DNA of 64,000 nucleotides from NCBI GenBank assembly GCA_029961685.1, contig JARWKL010000004.1, positions 21,271,610 through 21,335,609 of the forward strand, read 5' to 3'. The translations under genes and the position numbers were made by a program. Below, one piece after another: positions 12,360 to 25,465 of the stretch (position 1 is its first letter; each line of letters starts with the position of its first letter). Below the pieces are notes generated by a model. The model was not told the DNA's origin and did no database searches. It was given only the letters and a program-made list of their open reading frames with translations. Origin of the DNA: Aristolochia californica (taxonomy: Eukaryota; Streptophyta; Magnoliopsida; Piperales; Aristolochiaceae).

Positions 12360-13705
12360 GGAAATGCATGCTTGAAACATGTTTAAGATGGAAATGAACT
12401 ATGGATCCAAACCTTTTAAAAATAATAACATTAAATTCCCAAGTGAACGTGTGGTGGGATATTTACTCGAGTCAAACAAGCAATTATTTTTCCCATTTAC
12501 AAAAAGTTGACATCACAATGAAGGATGATTGTAAAGTGATTTATCATGCGTAATGGGCTATATTTTTCTAAGGAATGACTTATGGATTGGGTGTCAACAC
12601 TCAGTTAAAATTCCCCCGCCTCCCCCTTTTTTGACGATTGCAGAACCAGATATAAAAAAACTATAAAGAGTTTACAATCCCTAAAAAACTACACACACTT
12701 TTTGGAATTATCTCACTCTACATTTTTTAATTGTGCATTTCTATTTTAGATTTATAATTTTTTCTTAAATACAAACTTGATTTTTCACTTTCCCTTCTTC
12801 TCGTAAAAAAAAAAGAGAAAGAAAAGGAAACTAGATTAGAACAAACTGAAAATTTTAGATTTTTTGTAAGGCAAGAATTAAAAGCAATACAAATGTAAGG
12901 AAAGAAAATTTATTCACAAAGTTAAAATGAACACAAAATTTTTGTTATCCAAATTAGGGAAATTCCACTAGTTCAACCATAATTGCTTGGAATTTTATAA
13001 GAAAGAGATTTTTCTACACATGTTTTAAAAAATGGTTATGCATGCTTGAAACATGTTAAAGACCCAAATGAGCTATGGATCCAAATGTTTTAAAGACAAT
13101 AACATTAAATTCCCAAGTGAAAGTGTGGTGGGATATTTACCCGCGTCAAACAAGGCATTATTTTTCCAATTTCCAAAAAGTTGACCAAACGATCGTGGAT
13201 GATTGTATTTGATTTATCATTCGTAACGGGCTATATTTTTGTAAGGAATGACTTACGGATTAGGAGTCAACACTCAGTTAAAAATCCCACGCCTCCCCCT
13301 TTTCCCAACGATTGCCAAACCAGATATATAAAAACTGAAAAGAGTTTACAATCTCTAAAAATTACAGACACTTTTTGGAATTATCTCTCTCTACATTTGT
13401 GCATTGTGCATTTCCATTTAAGATGTATACGTTTTTCTTCAATCAAAACTTGAGTTTTCACTTTCCCTTCATCTTGTAAAAAAAAAAATAGAAAAAGGCA
13501 AATATATCACTACAAAATGAAAATTTTAGAGTTTATGTATGGAATGAATTTAAAGCAATAACAAAAGTTAGTAAAGCAAATTTTTTCACACACCACAAAG
13601 GAACACAAAAGTTTTTTTATCCAAGTTTGGGAAATTCCACTAGTTGAACCCTAATAGCTCGGAGATTTATAAGGAACTGATTTTTCTACTCATGTTTTAA
13701 AAAAT

Positions 13706-14943
13706 GGATATGCATTCTTGAAACATGTTAAAGATGCGAGTGACCTACGGATCCAAACCTTTTAAAGAGAATAACAATAAATTCCCAAGTGAACGTGCGG
13801 TGGGATATTTACCCGAGTCAAATAAGCCATTATTTTGCCCATTTAAAAAAAGTTGACCTAACGATTATATATGATTGTAAAGTGATTTATCATGTGTAAC
13901 GGGCTATATTTTTGTGAGGAATGACTAATAGATTGGGACTCAACACTCAGTTAAAAATCCTCCGCCTCCCCCTTTTCCCGATGATTGCAGTACCTGAAAT
14001 AAAAAAACTAAAAAGAGTTTACAATCCCTAAAAATTACAGACACTTGTTGGAATTATCTCTCCCAACATTTGTGTATTGTGCATTTTCGTTTTAGGTGTA
14101 TACTTTTTTCTTAAATCAAAACTTGAGTTTTCACTTTCCCTTCATCTCGAAAACAAAAAAAGATATAAAAGGCAAATAGATCACAACAAAATGAAAATTT
14201 TAGAGTTTATGTATAGAAAAAATTTAAAGCAATAACAAATGAACACAAAAGTTTTGTAATCTAAGTTTGGGAAATTCTCTTAGTTCAACCCTAATAGCTC
14301 GGAATTTTATAAGAAAGAAAATTTTAAACACATGTTTTAAAAAATGGATATGCATGCTGGAAACATGTTAAACATGAAAATGACCAATGGATCCAAACCT
14401 TTTAAAGAGAATAACTTTAAATTCGCAAGTGCACGTGCGGTAGGATATTTACCCGACTCAAACAATCCATTAATTTGCCCATTTAAAATAAGATGACATA
14501 ACGATTGTAGATGATTGTAAAGTGATTTATCATGTATAATGGGCTATATTTTTGTAAGGAATGACTATTGGATTGGGTGTGAACTCTCAGTAAAAAATCC
14601 CCCGCCTCCCCCTTTTCCCGACGATTGCAAAACCTGATATAAAAAAACTAAAAAGAGTTTAAAATCACTAAAAATTACTGAAACTTTTTAGAATTATCTC
14701 TCTCTAAATTTGTGAATTTGGCATTTCCATTTTAGATATATACTTTTTTCTTAAATAAAAACTTGATTTTTCACTTTCCCTTCATCTCTTAAAAAAAAAA
14801 GAGAAAAGGCAAATAGATCACAACAAAATAAAAATACTAAACCCAAAAGTTTTGTTATCCAAGTTTGGGAAACTCCACTTGTTCAACCCTAATAGCTCAG
14901 AATTTTAGAAGAAAGAGATTTTTCGACACCTATTTTAAAAAAT
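13706..14943 (+). repeat. Two 3'-shortened monomers, m22 (640 bp) and m23 (598 bp)
   Basis: In m22, AATAACAAATG is joined to AACACAAAAG at 14231-14250. The full unit has ACAAATG twice about 34 bp apart, so one copy and the spacer were lost between direct repeats. In m23 about 75 bp are gone near 14834, where AAAATACTAA is joined to ACCCAAAAGTTTTG. Confidence 0.8.
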
Positions 14944-16450
14944 GGATATACATCCTTGAAACATGTTTAAGAAGAAAATGACCTAACGATCCAAACCTTT
15001 TTAAAAAAATAACATTAAATTTCCTAGCGAACGTGCGGTGGGATATTTACTTGAGTCAAACAAGTCATTATTTTTCCCATTTGCAAAAAGTTGACAGAAC
15101 AATCAAAGATGATTGTAAAGTGATTTATCATGTGTAACGGGCTATATTTTTTTAAGGAATGACTTATGGATTGGGAGTCAACACTTAATTAAATATCCCT
15201 CATCTTTCCCTTTTCCCGACGATTGCAAAACCTGATATAAAAAAACTAAAAAGAGTTTACAATCTCTAAAAAATACTGACACTTTTTGGAATTATCTCTC
15301 TCCAAATTTGTGCATTGTGCATTTCTATTTTAGATGTATACTTTTTTCTTAAATCAAAACTTGAGTCTTCACTTTCCCTTCATCTTGTGAAAAAAAAAAG
15401 AGAGAAAAGGCAAACTGATCACAACAAAATGAAAATTTAAGAGTTAATGTATGGGAAAATTTAAAGCATTGACAATAGTAAGTAAAGAAAATTTATTCAC
15501 AAACCTAAAATGAACACACAATTTTTGTTATCCAAGTTTGGAAAATTCCACTAGTTCAACCCTAATAGCTCGGAATTTGATAAGAAAGAGATTTTAAAAA
15601 AAGGATATGCATGCTTGAAACATGTTAAAGCTGCAAATGACCTTTGGGTCCAAACCTTTTAAAGAGAATAACATTAAATTCCCAAGTGAACCTGAGTAAA
15701 ACAAGCCATTATTTTTCTCATTTACAAAAAGTTGACCTAAGCATCATAGATGATGTAAGTGATTTGTCATGCGTAATGGGCCATATTTTTGTAAGAAATG
15801 ACTTATGGATTGGGAGTCAACACTCAGTTAAAAATCCCCTACCTCTCCCTTTTCCCGACGATTGCAGAACTTGATATATAAAAAATAAATAGAGTTTACA
15901 ATCCCTAAAAATTACAGACACTTTTTGGAATTATCTCTCTCTACATTTGTGCATTGTGCATTTCCTTTTAAGATGTGTACTTTTTCTTAAATAAAAACTT
16001 GAGTTTTCATTTTCCCTTCATCTCGTAAAAAAAAAAAAAGAGACAAAAGGCAAATAGTTCACAACAAAATGAAAATTTTAGAGTTTATGTATGGAAATAA
16101 TTTAAAGAAATAAGAAATGTTTGTAAATAAAATATATTTGCACACCACAAATGAACACAAAAGTTTTGTTATCCAAGCTTGTGATATTCCACTAGTTCAA
16201 CCCTAATAGCTCGGAATTTTATATGAAAAAAAGATTTTTCTACACATGTTTTAAAAAATAAATATGCATGTTAGAAACATGTTAAAGATGTAAATGACCA
16301 ATGGATCCAAATCTTTCAAAGAGAATAACATTAAATTCCTAAGTGAATGTGCAGTGGGATATCTACAAGAGTCAAACAAGCCATTATTTTGCCCATTTAC
16401 AAAAAACTGACCTAAGGATCATAGATAATTGTAAAATGTTTTATCATCCA
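14346..16450 (+). repeat. Multi-monomer duplicate, copy 1 (mate at 20.3-22.5 kb)
   Basis: m23-m26 pair with m32-m35. Shared variants: AAACATGAAAATGACC head and GACATAA/AACATAA before the dyad in the first unit; GTTTAAGA with CCTAGCGAACG/CCTAGTGAACG in the second; CACAAACCTAAAATGAACAC followed by ACAATTTTTGTT at 15498/21538; AAGCTTGTGATATTCC/AAGCTTGGGATATTCC at 16178/22245; and the TTAGAAACATG head. Spacing grows from 5967 to 6069 bp because m22-m25 carry deletions. Confidence 0.72.
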
Positions 16451-17574
16451 TAATGGGCTATATTTTTGTAAGGAATGACTTATGGATTGGGTGTCAACAC
16501 TCAGTTAAAAATCCCTGCCTCCTCCTTTTCCTCACAATTGCAGAACCTGATATATAAAAACTAAAAATAGTTTATATTCCCTAAAAATTACAGACACTTT
16601 TTGGAATTATCTCACTCTAGATTTGTGCATTGTGAATTTCCATTTTAGATGTATACTTTTTTCTTAAATCAAAACTTGTGTTTTCATTTTCCCTTCATCT
16701 CGTTAACTAAAAAAGAGAAACAAGGCTAATTGATCACAACAAAATGAAAATTTTAGAGTTTATGTATGGAAAGAATTTAAAGCAATAACAAATGTAAGTA
16801 AATAAAATTTATTCCCACACCACAAATGAACACAAAAGTTTTTTTATCCAAGCTTGGGAAATTCCAGTAGTTCAACCCTAATAGCTTAGAATTTTATAAG
16901 AGAGAGATTTTTCTACACATGTTTTAAAAAATGGATATGCATGCTCGAAACATGTTAAAGATACAAATGACCTATGGATCCAAACCTTTTAAAGAGAATA
17001 ACATTAAATCCCCAAGTGAACGTGCGGTAGGATATTTACACGACTCAAACAAGCCATTATTTTGCCCATTTACAAAAACTGACCTAACGATCACAGTTGA
17101 TTGTTAAGTGATTGATCATGTGTAAAGGGCTATATTTTTTAAGGAATGACTTATGGATTGGGAGTCAACACTCAGTTAAAAGTCCCCCGCACCCTCTTTT
17201 CCCAACGATTACTGAACAAAATATATAAAAACTATAAAGAGTTTACAATCCCTAAAAATTATAGACACTTTTTGGAATTATCTCTCTCTACCTTTGTGCA
17301 TTTTGCATTTCCATTTTAGATCTGTACTTTTTTCTTAATTCAAAATTGAGTTTTCATTTTCCCTTCACCTCGTAAACAAAAAAAGTGATAAAAGGCAAAT
17401 AGATCACAACAAATTGAAAATTTTAGAGTTTATGTATGGAAAGAATTTAAAGCAATAACAAATTTAAGTAAAGAAAATTTATTCACACACCACAAATGAA
17501 CACAAAAGTTTTGTTATCCAAGTTTGGGAAACTCCACTAGTTCAACCCTAATAGCCTGAAATTTTATAAGAAAG

Positions 17575-17850
17575 AGTCTTTTCTCCGCATGTTTTAAAAA
17601 ATGGATATGCATGTTTGAAACATGTTAAAGATCTAAATGACCTATGGATCCAAACCTTTTAAAGATAATAACGTTAAATTCCCAAGTGAACGTGCAATGG
17701 GATATTTGCCTGAGTCAAACAAGCCATTATTTTTCCAAATTTCAAAAATTGTCCTAACAATCATAGATTATTGTAAAGTGATTTATCTTTCGTAATGGGG
17801 TACATTTTCTTAAGGAATGACTTAATGATTGGGAGATAACACTCAGTTAA
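17575..17850 (+). repeat. Old duplicate, copy 2 (mate at 7.0 kb)
   Basis: Mate of 6979-7260. Farther right in the same monomer, the segment about 17990-18250 matches 8700-8960 instead (TCTAAATCAAACT-type text, GAGTTGATGTGTGG/GAGCTGATGTGTTG, CACAAATGTACAC) at about 9293 bp, a change of register within one unit. Confidence 0.65.
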
Positions 17851-17912
17851 ATTTCCCCCGCCACACCCTTTTCCCGACGATTGCAGAACCTGATAAATTA
17901 CAATCCATAAAA

Positions 17913-17945
17913 ATTTAAACTATAAAATTAAAATTAAAATTGTCC
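17913..17945 (+). repeat. AT-rich insertion in m28
   Basis: Between CAATCCATAAAAA and ATTATAGACAG the unit holds about 30 extra bases, including ATTAAA-type steps (AAAATTAAAATTAAAATTG at about 17925-17942). The normal TATATAAAAACTAAAAAGAG just upstream is missing and replaced by GATAAATTACAATCC. This may be a local slippage or repair patch; it does not look like a transposon. Confidence 0.6.
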
Positions 17946-19229
17946 TTAAAATTATAGACAGTTTTTGAAATTATCTCTCTCTACATTTGGGCATTGTGAA
18001 TTTTCATTTTAGTTGTATACCTTTTTCTTAAATCAAAACTATAGTTTTAAGTTTGTCTTTATATTGTAACCAAAAAAGTGATAAAAGGCAAATAGATCAC
18101 AACAAAATCAAAATTTTAGAGTTGATGTGTGGAAAGAATTTAAAGAAATTACAAATGTAAGTAAAGAAAATTTATTCCCACACCACAAATGTACACAAAA
18201 GTTTTGTTATCTAAGTTTGGGAAATTCCACTAATTCAACCCTAATAGCTCGGAATTTTATAAGGAAGTGATTTTCTACACATGTTTAAAAAAATGGATAT
18301 GCATGCTGGAAACTTTTTAAACATGAAAATTACCTTTGGATCCAAACCTTTTAAATAGAATAACATTAAATTCCCAAGTGAACATGCGGTGGGATATTTA
18401 CCCGAGTCAAACAAGCCATTATTTTTCCCATTTACAAAAATATGACATAACGATCATAGATGATTGTAAAGTAATGTATGATGCGTAATAGGCTATATTT
18501 ATTTAAGGAATGACTGATGGATTGGGTCTCAACACTCAGTTAAAAATCCCCCGTCTCCCCCTTTTCCCATTGATTGCAGAACCGAATATAAAAAAACTTA
18601 AAAGAGTTTACAATCCATAAAAATTACAAATAATTTTTGGAGTTATCTCTCTCTACATTTGTGCATTGGGTATTTCCATTTTAGATGTATATTTTTTTCA
18701 TAAATAAAAACTTGAGTTTTCAATTTCCCTTCATCTCGTAAAAAAAAGAGATAAAAGGCAAATAGATCACAACAAAATAAAAATTTTATAGTTTATGTAT
18801 CTAAAGAATTTAAAACAATACCAAATGTAAGTAAAGAAAATTTATGAACACACCACAAATGAATTCAAAAGTTTTGTTATCCCAGTTTGGGAAATTCCAC
18901 TAGTTCAACCATAATAGCTCGGAATTTTATTAGAAAGAGATTATTCTACACATGTTTGAAAAAATGGATATGCATGCTTGAAACATGTTAAAGATGCAAA
19001 TGAACTATGGATCCAAACCTTTTAAAGATAATAACAATAAATTCCCAAGTGAACGTGTGATGGGATATTTACCCGAGTCAAACAAGCCATTATTTTTCCC
19101 AATTACAAAAAGCTGACCTAACGATCATAGATGATTGTAAAGTGATTTATCATGCATAACGGGCTATATTTTTTTAATGAATGACTTATAGATTGGGAGT
19201 CAACACTCAGTTAAAAATCCCCCGCCTCC

Positions 19230-20984
19230 CCCTTTTGCTGACGATTGCAGAACCTAATATATAAAAATAAAAGGGTTTGCAATCCCTAAAAATTACAGAC
19301 ACTTTTTGGAATTATCTCTCTTTACTTTTATGCATTGTGAATTTCCATTTTATATGTATACTTTTTTCTTAAATCAAAACTTGAGTTTTCACTTTCCCTT
19401 CATCTCGTTAAAAAAAAAAAGAGATAAAAGGCAAATAGATCACAACAAAATGAAAAGTTTAGAGTTTATGTATGGAAATAATTTAAAGCAATAAAAAGTG
19501 TAAGTAAAGAAAATTTATTCACTCACCACAAATGAACACAAAAGTTTTGTTATCCAGTTTTGGAAATTTCAATAATCCAACCCTAATAGATCGGAATATT
19601 ATAAGAATGAGATCTTTCTACACATGTTTTAAAAAATAGTTATGCATCCTTGAAACATGTTAAAGATGCAAATGACCTATGGATCCAAACCTTTGAAAGA
19701 GAATAACATTAAATTCCCAAGTGAACGTGCGTTGGGATATTTAGCTGAGTCCAACAAGCCATTATTTTGCCCATTTACAGAAAGCTGACCTAACGATCAT
19801 AGATGATCTTAAAGTGATTTATCGTGCATAACGGGCTATATTTTTGTAAGGAATGACTTATGGACTGGGAGTCAACACTCAGTTAAAAATCCCCCACCTC
19901 CCCTTTTTCCCGACGATTGAAGAACGTAAAATATAAAAAACTAAAACGAGTTTACAATCCCTAAAAATTACAGACACTTTTAGGAATTATCTCTTTCTAC
20001 CTTTTTGTATTATGTATTTCCATTTTAGATATATACATTTTTCTTAAATCAAAACTTGTGTTTTTACTGTCACTTTATCTCGTATACAAAAAAAGATATA
20101 ATACGAAAATAGATCAGAACAAAATTAAAATTTTAGAGTTTATGTATGGAAAGATTTTAAAACGATAACAAATGTAAGTAAAGAAAATTTATTCACACAC
20201 CACAAATGAACACAAAAGTTTTGTTATCCAAGTTTGGGAAATTCCACTAGTTCAACCCTAATAGCTCGGAATTTTATAAGAAAGAGATTTTTCAACACAT
20301 GTTTTAAAAAATGGATATGCATGCTAGAAACATGTTAAACATGAAAATGACCTATGGATCCAAACCTTTTAAAGAGAATAACATTAAATTTGCAAGTGCA
20401 CGTGCGGTGGGATATTTACCCGAGTTAAACAAACCATTATCTTGCCCATTTACAAAAAGATAACATAATGATCATAGATCATTATAAAGTGATTTATCAT
20501 GCATAACGGGCTATATTTTTTAAGGAATGACTAATTTATTGGTTGTCAACAGTCAGTTAAAAATCCCCCGCCTCCCCCTTTTCCTGATGATTGCAAAACC
20601 TGATATAAAAAAACTAAAAAGAGTTTACAATCCCTCAAGATTAAGGACACTTTTTAGAATTATCTCTCTCTACATTTGTGCATTTGGAATTTCCATTTTA
20701 GAGATACACTTTTTTCTTAAATAAAAACTTGAGTTTTCACTTTCCCTTCATCTCGTAAAAAAAAAAGAGAGAAAAGGCAAAAAGATCAAGACAAAATAAA
20801 AATTTTAGAGTTTATGTAAGGAAAGAATTTATAGCAATAACAAATGTAAGTAAATAAAATTTATTCACACACCATAAATGAATAAAAAATTATTGTTATG
20901 CAAGTTTGGGAAACTCCACCAGTTGAACCCTAATAGCTCGGAATTTTAGAAGAAAGAGATTTTTCTACACATGTTTTAAAAATT
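19230..20984 (+). repeat. Thirteen-monomer-spaced duplicate, copy 2
   Basis: Mate of 10600-12359, with the same marker variants. A third relative of the first part (TTCACTCACCACAAATG, TATCCAGTTTTGG) lies at about 26610-26660 in m41. Confidence 0.7.
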
Positions 20985-22500
20985 GGATATGCATTCTAGA
21001 AATATGTTTAAGATGCAAATGACCTAAGGATCCAAACCTTATAGAAAGAATAATATTAAATTCCCTAGTGAACGTGCGGTGGGATATTTACCCGAGTGAA
21101 ACAAGCCATTATTTTTTCCATTTACAAAAAGTTGAAAAAATGATCACAGATGATTGAAAAGTGATTTCTTATGCGTAACGAGCTATATTTTTGTTTGGAA
21201 TGACTTATGGATTGGGAGTCAACAATCAGTTAAATATCCCCCACCTCCCCCTTTTCTCGATGATTGCAGAACCAGATATAAAAAAACTAAAAAGAGTTTT
21301 CAATCCCTAAAATATACTGACAGTTTTTGGAATTATCTCTCTCTACATTTGTGCATTATGCATTTCTATTTTAGATGTATACTTTTTTCGTAAATCAAAA
21401 CATGAGTTTTCACTTTCCCTACATCTGGTAAAAAAATAGAGAGAAAAGGCAAATAGATCACAACAAAATGAAAATTTTAGAATTTATGTATGGAAAGAAT
21501 TTAAAGCTTTAACAAATGTAAGTAAAGAAAATTTATTCACAAACCTAAAATGAACACACAATTTTTGTTCTCCAAGTTTGGGAAATTCCACTAGTTCAAC
21601 CCTAATAACTCGGAATTTTATCAAAAAGAGATTTTTCTACACATGTTTTAAAAAATGGATATGCATGCTTGGAACATGTTAAAGATGAAAATGTCCTATG
21701 GATCCAAGCCTTTTAAAGAGAATAACATTAAATTCCCATGTGAACGTGCGGTAGGATATTTACCCGAGTCAAACAAGCCATTATTTTTCCCATTTACGAA
21801 AAGTTGACCTAACGATCATAGATGATTGTAAGTGTTATATCATGTGTAACGGGCTATATTTTTTTAAGGAATGACTTATGGATTAGGTGTCAACACTCAG
21901 TTAAAAATCCCCCGCCTCCACCTTTTCCCGATGATTGCAGAACCTGATACATAAAAACTAAAAAGAGTTTACAATCCCTAAAAATTACAGTCACTTTTTG
22001 GAATTATCTCTCTCTACATTTGTGCATTATGAATTTCCATTTAAGATGTGAACTTTTTCTTAAATAAAAACTTGAGTTGTCACTTTCCTATCATCTCGCC
22101 CAAAAAAAAGAGAGAAAAGGCAAATAGATCACAACAAAATGAAAATTTTAGAGTTTATGTATGGAAAGAATTTAAAGCAATAAAAAATGTTAGAAAAGAA
22201 AATTTATTCACACACCGCTCATGAACACAAAATTTTTGCTATCCAAGCTTGGGATATTCCACTAGTTCAACTCTAATTGCTCGGAATTTTATAAAAAAAG
22301 AAATTTTTCAAAACTTGTTTTAAAAAATAGCTATGCATATTAGAAACATGTTAAAGATACAAATGACCTATGGATCCAAACCTTTTAAAGTGAATAACAT
22401 TAAATTCCCAAGAAAACTTGTTGTGGGATATTTACCCGAGTCAAACAAGCCATTGTTTTGCCCACTAACAAAAAGCTGACCTAATGATCAAAGAGGATTT
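20313..22500 (+). repeat. Multi-monomer duplicate, copy 2 (mate at 14.3-16.4 kb)
   Basis: Mate of 14346-16450. Its first two units also pair with m19-m20 at a different spacing (about 8.63 kb). The copies are therefore related by more than one exchange and form overlapping mosaics, not one simple period. Confidence 0.7.
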
Positions 22501-22589
22501 TAAAGAGATTTATCATGCGTAACAGGCTATATTTTTATAAGGAATGACTAATGGATTGGGAATCAACACTTAGTTAAAAATCCCCCGCC

Positions 22590-23240
22590 TCCCCCTTTTC
22601 CCAACGATTGAAAAACCTTATATATAAGAACAAAAAATAATTTTAAATCCCTAAAAATTACTTACGCTTTTTGGAATTATCTCTCTCTAAGTTTGTGTAT
22701 TGGGAAATTCCATTTTAGATGTATAATTTTTTATTAAATCAAAACTTGAGTTTTCACTTTCCCATCATCTCGTAAACAAAAAAAAAAGATAAAAGGTAAA
22801 TAGATCACAACAAAATGAAAGAATATAAAGTGATAACAAATGTAAGTAAAGAAAATTTAATCACACCCCACAAATGAACACAAAAGTTTTGTTCTCCAAG
22901 TTTGGGAAATTCCACTAGTTGAACCCTAATCGCTCGGAATTTTATAACAAAGAGATTATTCTACACATGTTTTAAAAAATGGATATGCATGCTTGAAACA
23001 TGTTAAACATGCAAATGACCTATGCATCCAAACCTTTTAATGAGAATAACATTAAATCCCCAAGTGAATGTGCGGTGGGATATTTACCCGAGTCAAACAA
23101 GCCATTCTATTGTTCATTTACAAAAAGCTAACCTAACGATCATAGATGATTGTAAAGTGATTTATCATGCGTAACGGGCTATATTTTTGTAAGGATTGTC
23201 TAATGGATTGGGACTCAACACTCAGTAAAAAATCCTTCCC
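22590..23240 (+). repeat. Single-monomer duplication, copy 1 (650-bp register)
   Basis: Matches the following unit at a spacing of 650 bp. Shared rare traits: GATTGAAAAACCTTATATATAAGAAC, given here in parts as GATTGAAAAACC and TTATATATAAGAAC; CAAAATGAAAGAATATAAAG, which lacks the usual ATTTTAGAGTTTATGTATG; TTTAATCACACCCC; and CCCTAATCGCTCGG. Adjacent and highly similar, so it is a recent one-unit unequal exchange. Confidence 0.85.
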
Positions 23241-23890
23241 CTCGCCCTTTTCCCAACGATTGAAAAACCTTATATATAAGAACAAAAAATAATTTAAAAT
23301 CCCTAAAAATTACTGACACTTTTTGGAATTATCTCTCTCTAAATTTGTGTATTGGGAAATTCCATTTTAGATGTATAATTTTTTATTAAATCAAAACTTG
23401 AGTTTTCACTTTCCCATCATCTCGTAAAAACAAAAAAGATAAAAGGTAAATAGATCACAACAAAATGAAAGAATATAAAGCGATAACAAATGTAAGTAAA
23501 GAAAATTTAATCACACCCCACAAATGAACACAAAAGTTTTGTTCTCCAAGTTTGGGAAATTCCACTAGTTGAACCCTAATCGCTCGGAATTTTATAACAA
23601 AGAGATTATTCTACACATGTTTTAAAAAATGGATATGCAGGCTTGAAACATGTTAAATATGCAAATGACCTATGCATCCAAACATTTTAATGAGAATAAC
23701 ATTAAATCCCCAAGTGAACGTGCGGTGGGATATTTACCCGAGTCAAACACGCCATTCTTTTGCTCATTTACAAAAAGCTGAGCTAACGATCATAGATGAT
23801 TGTAAAGTGATTTATCATGCGTTATGGGCTATATTTTTGTGAGGATTGTCTTATGGATCGGGAGTCAACACTTAGTTAAAAAGGCCCTGC
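23241..23890 (+). repeat. Single-monomer duplication, copy 2
   Basis: Second copy of the 650-bp unit. Equivalent points are 22821 and 23471 (GAATATAAAG). Similarity fades after about 23860, where the copy changes to AAAGGCCCTGCCTCCCC and ordinary sequence follows. Confidence 0.8.
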
Positions 23891-24300
23891 CTCCCCATTT
23901 ACCTGACGATTGAAAAACCTGATATATAAAAACTAAAAAGAGTTTACAATCCCTAAAAATTACTAACACTTTTTGGAATTATCTCTTTCTAAATTTTTGC
24001 ATTGTGCATTTCCATTTTAGATGTATATTTTTTTATTAAATCAAAACTTGAGCTTTCACTTTCCCATCATCTTGTTAAAAAAAAGAGATAAAAGGCAAAT
24101 AGATTACAACAAAATGAAAGTTTTAGATTTATGTACGGAAATAATTTAAAGCAATAACAAATGTAAGTAAAGAAATTTATTTACACACCACAAATGAACA
24201 CAAAATTTTTGTTATCCAAGCTTGGGAAATTCCACTAGTTCAACCCTAATAGCTCGGAATTTTTTAAGGAAGAGATTTTTCTACACATGTTTTAAAAAAT

Positions 24301-24790
24301 GGTATGCATGCTTGAAACAGGTTAAAAAATGCAAATGACCTATGGATCCAAACCTTAAAGCAAATAACATTAAATTCCCAAGTGAACGTGCGGTGGGATA
24401 TTTACCTGAGTCCAACAAGCCATTATTTGGCCCGTTTACAAAAAGCAGACCTAACGACCATAGATGATTTTAAAGTGATTTATCATGCATAACGGGCTAT
24501 ATTTTTGTAAGGAATGACTTATGGATTGGGAGTCAACACTCAGTTAAAAATCCCCAACCTCTCCCTTTTCCCGACGATTGCAGAACTAGATATATAAAAA
24601 CTAAAAAGAGTTTACAATCCCTAAAAATTATAGACACTTTATGGAATTATATCTCTCAACATTTGTGCATTGTGAATTGCCATTTTAGATCTATACTTTT
24701 TTCTTAAATCAAAAGTTTGGGAAATTCCACTAGTTCAACCCTAATAGCTCGGAATTTTATAACAATTTTTCTTCACAAGTTTTAAAAAAT
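24301..24790 (+). repeat. Truncated monomer m38 (490 bp)
   Basis: About 180 bp are missing at about 24709-24716: TTTTTTCTTAAATC is followed by AAAAGTTTGGGAAATTCC. The A-rich purine stretch and the donor-like GTAAGT are absent. Confidence 0.85.
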
Positions 24791-25465
24791 GGATATGCAT
24801 GCTTGAAACATGTTAAACATGCAAATCACCTATGGATCCAAACCTTTTAAAGAGAATATCATTAAATTCCCAAGTAAACGTGCAGTGGGATATTTACCCA
24901 AGTCAAACAAACCATTATTTAGCCCATTTAAAAAAAGCTGACCTAACGATAATTGGTGATTGTAAAGTGATTTATCATGCGTAATGGGCTACATTATTGT
25001 AAGGAATGACTTAAAGATTGGGAGTCAACATTCAGTTAAAAATCCCTCGCCTCCCCCTTTTCCCAACGATTGCAGAACCTAATAGATAAACATTAAATAG
25101 ATTTTACAATTCCTAAAAATTATAGACACTTTTTGGAATGATCTCTCTCTACATTTGTGCATTGTACATTTCCATTTTAGATGTATACTTTTTTCTTAAA
25201 TAAAAACTTGAGTTCTCACTTTCCGTTCATCTTGTAAACAAAAAAAGGATATAAACGACAAATAGATCACAACAAAATGAAAATTTCACAGTTCATGTAC
25301 GGAATGAATTTAAAGAGATAGAAAATGCAAGTAAAGAAAATTTATTCACACACCACAAATGAACCAAAAAGTTTTGTTATCCAAGTTTTGGTTATTCTAG
25401 TTGTTCAACTCTAATAGCTCGAAATTTTATAAGAAAGATATTTTTCTTCTCATGTTTTAAAAAAT

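Larger units (their letters stand above)
10339..20312 (+). repeat. Satellite block B, monomers m17-m31
   Basis: Monomer heads lie at 10339, 11010, 11686, 12360, 13034, 13706, 14346, 14944, 15603, 16260, 16933, 17603, 18295, 18966 and 19638. m22 (640 bp) and m23 (598 bp) are shortened near their 3' ends. m28 is long (692 bp) because of an AT-rich insertion near 17913-17945. Several units (m19, m20, m23, m24, m29) have the TATA-like site changed to GATATAAAAAAACTA. Heads reading GCTGGAAAC...AAACATGAAAAT (m17, m23, m29, and in part m32) define a sub-family that recurs at irregular multiples of the monomer. No gene is present. Confidence 0.95.

Noticed and set aside
13181..13453. Longest open frame (90 codons) on the plus strand
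   Set aside because: It spans the C-rich tract and TATA-like stretch of an ordinary monomer. The same frame is broken in most neighbours, and it has no ribosome or promoter context of its own.
17913..17945. Possible transposon remnant in the long monomer m28
   Set aside because: The extra ~30 bp are simple AT-rich steps without terminal inverted repeats or a target-site duplication.
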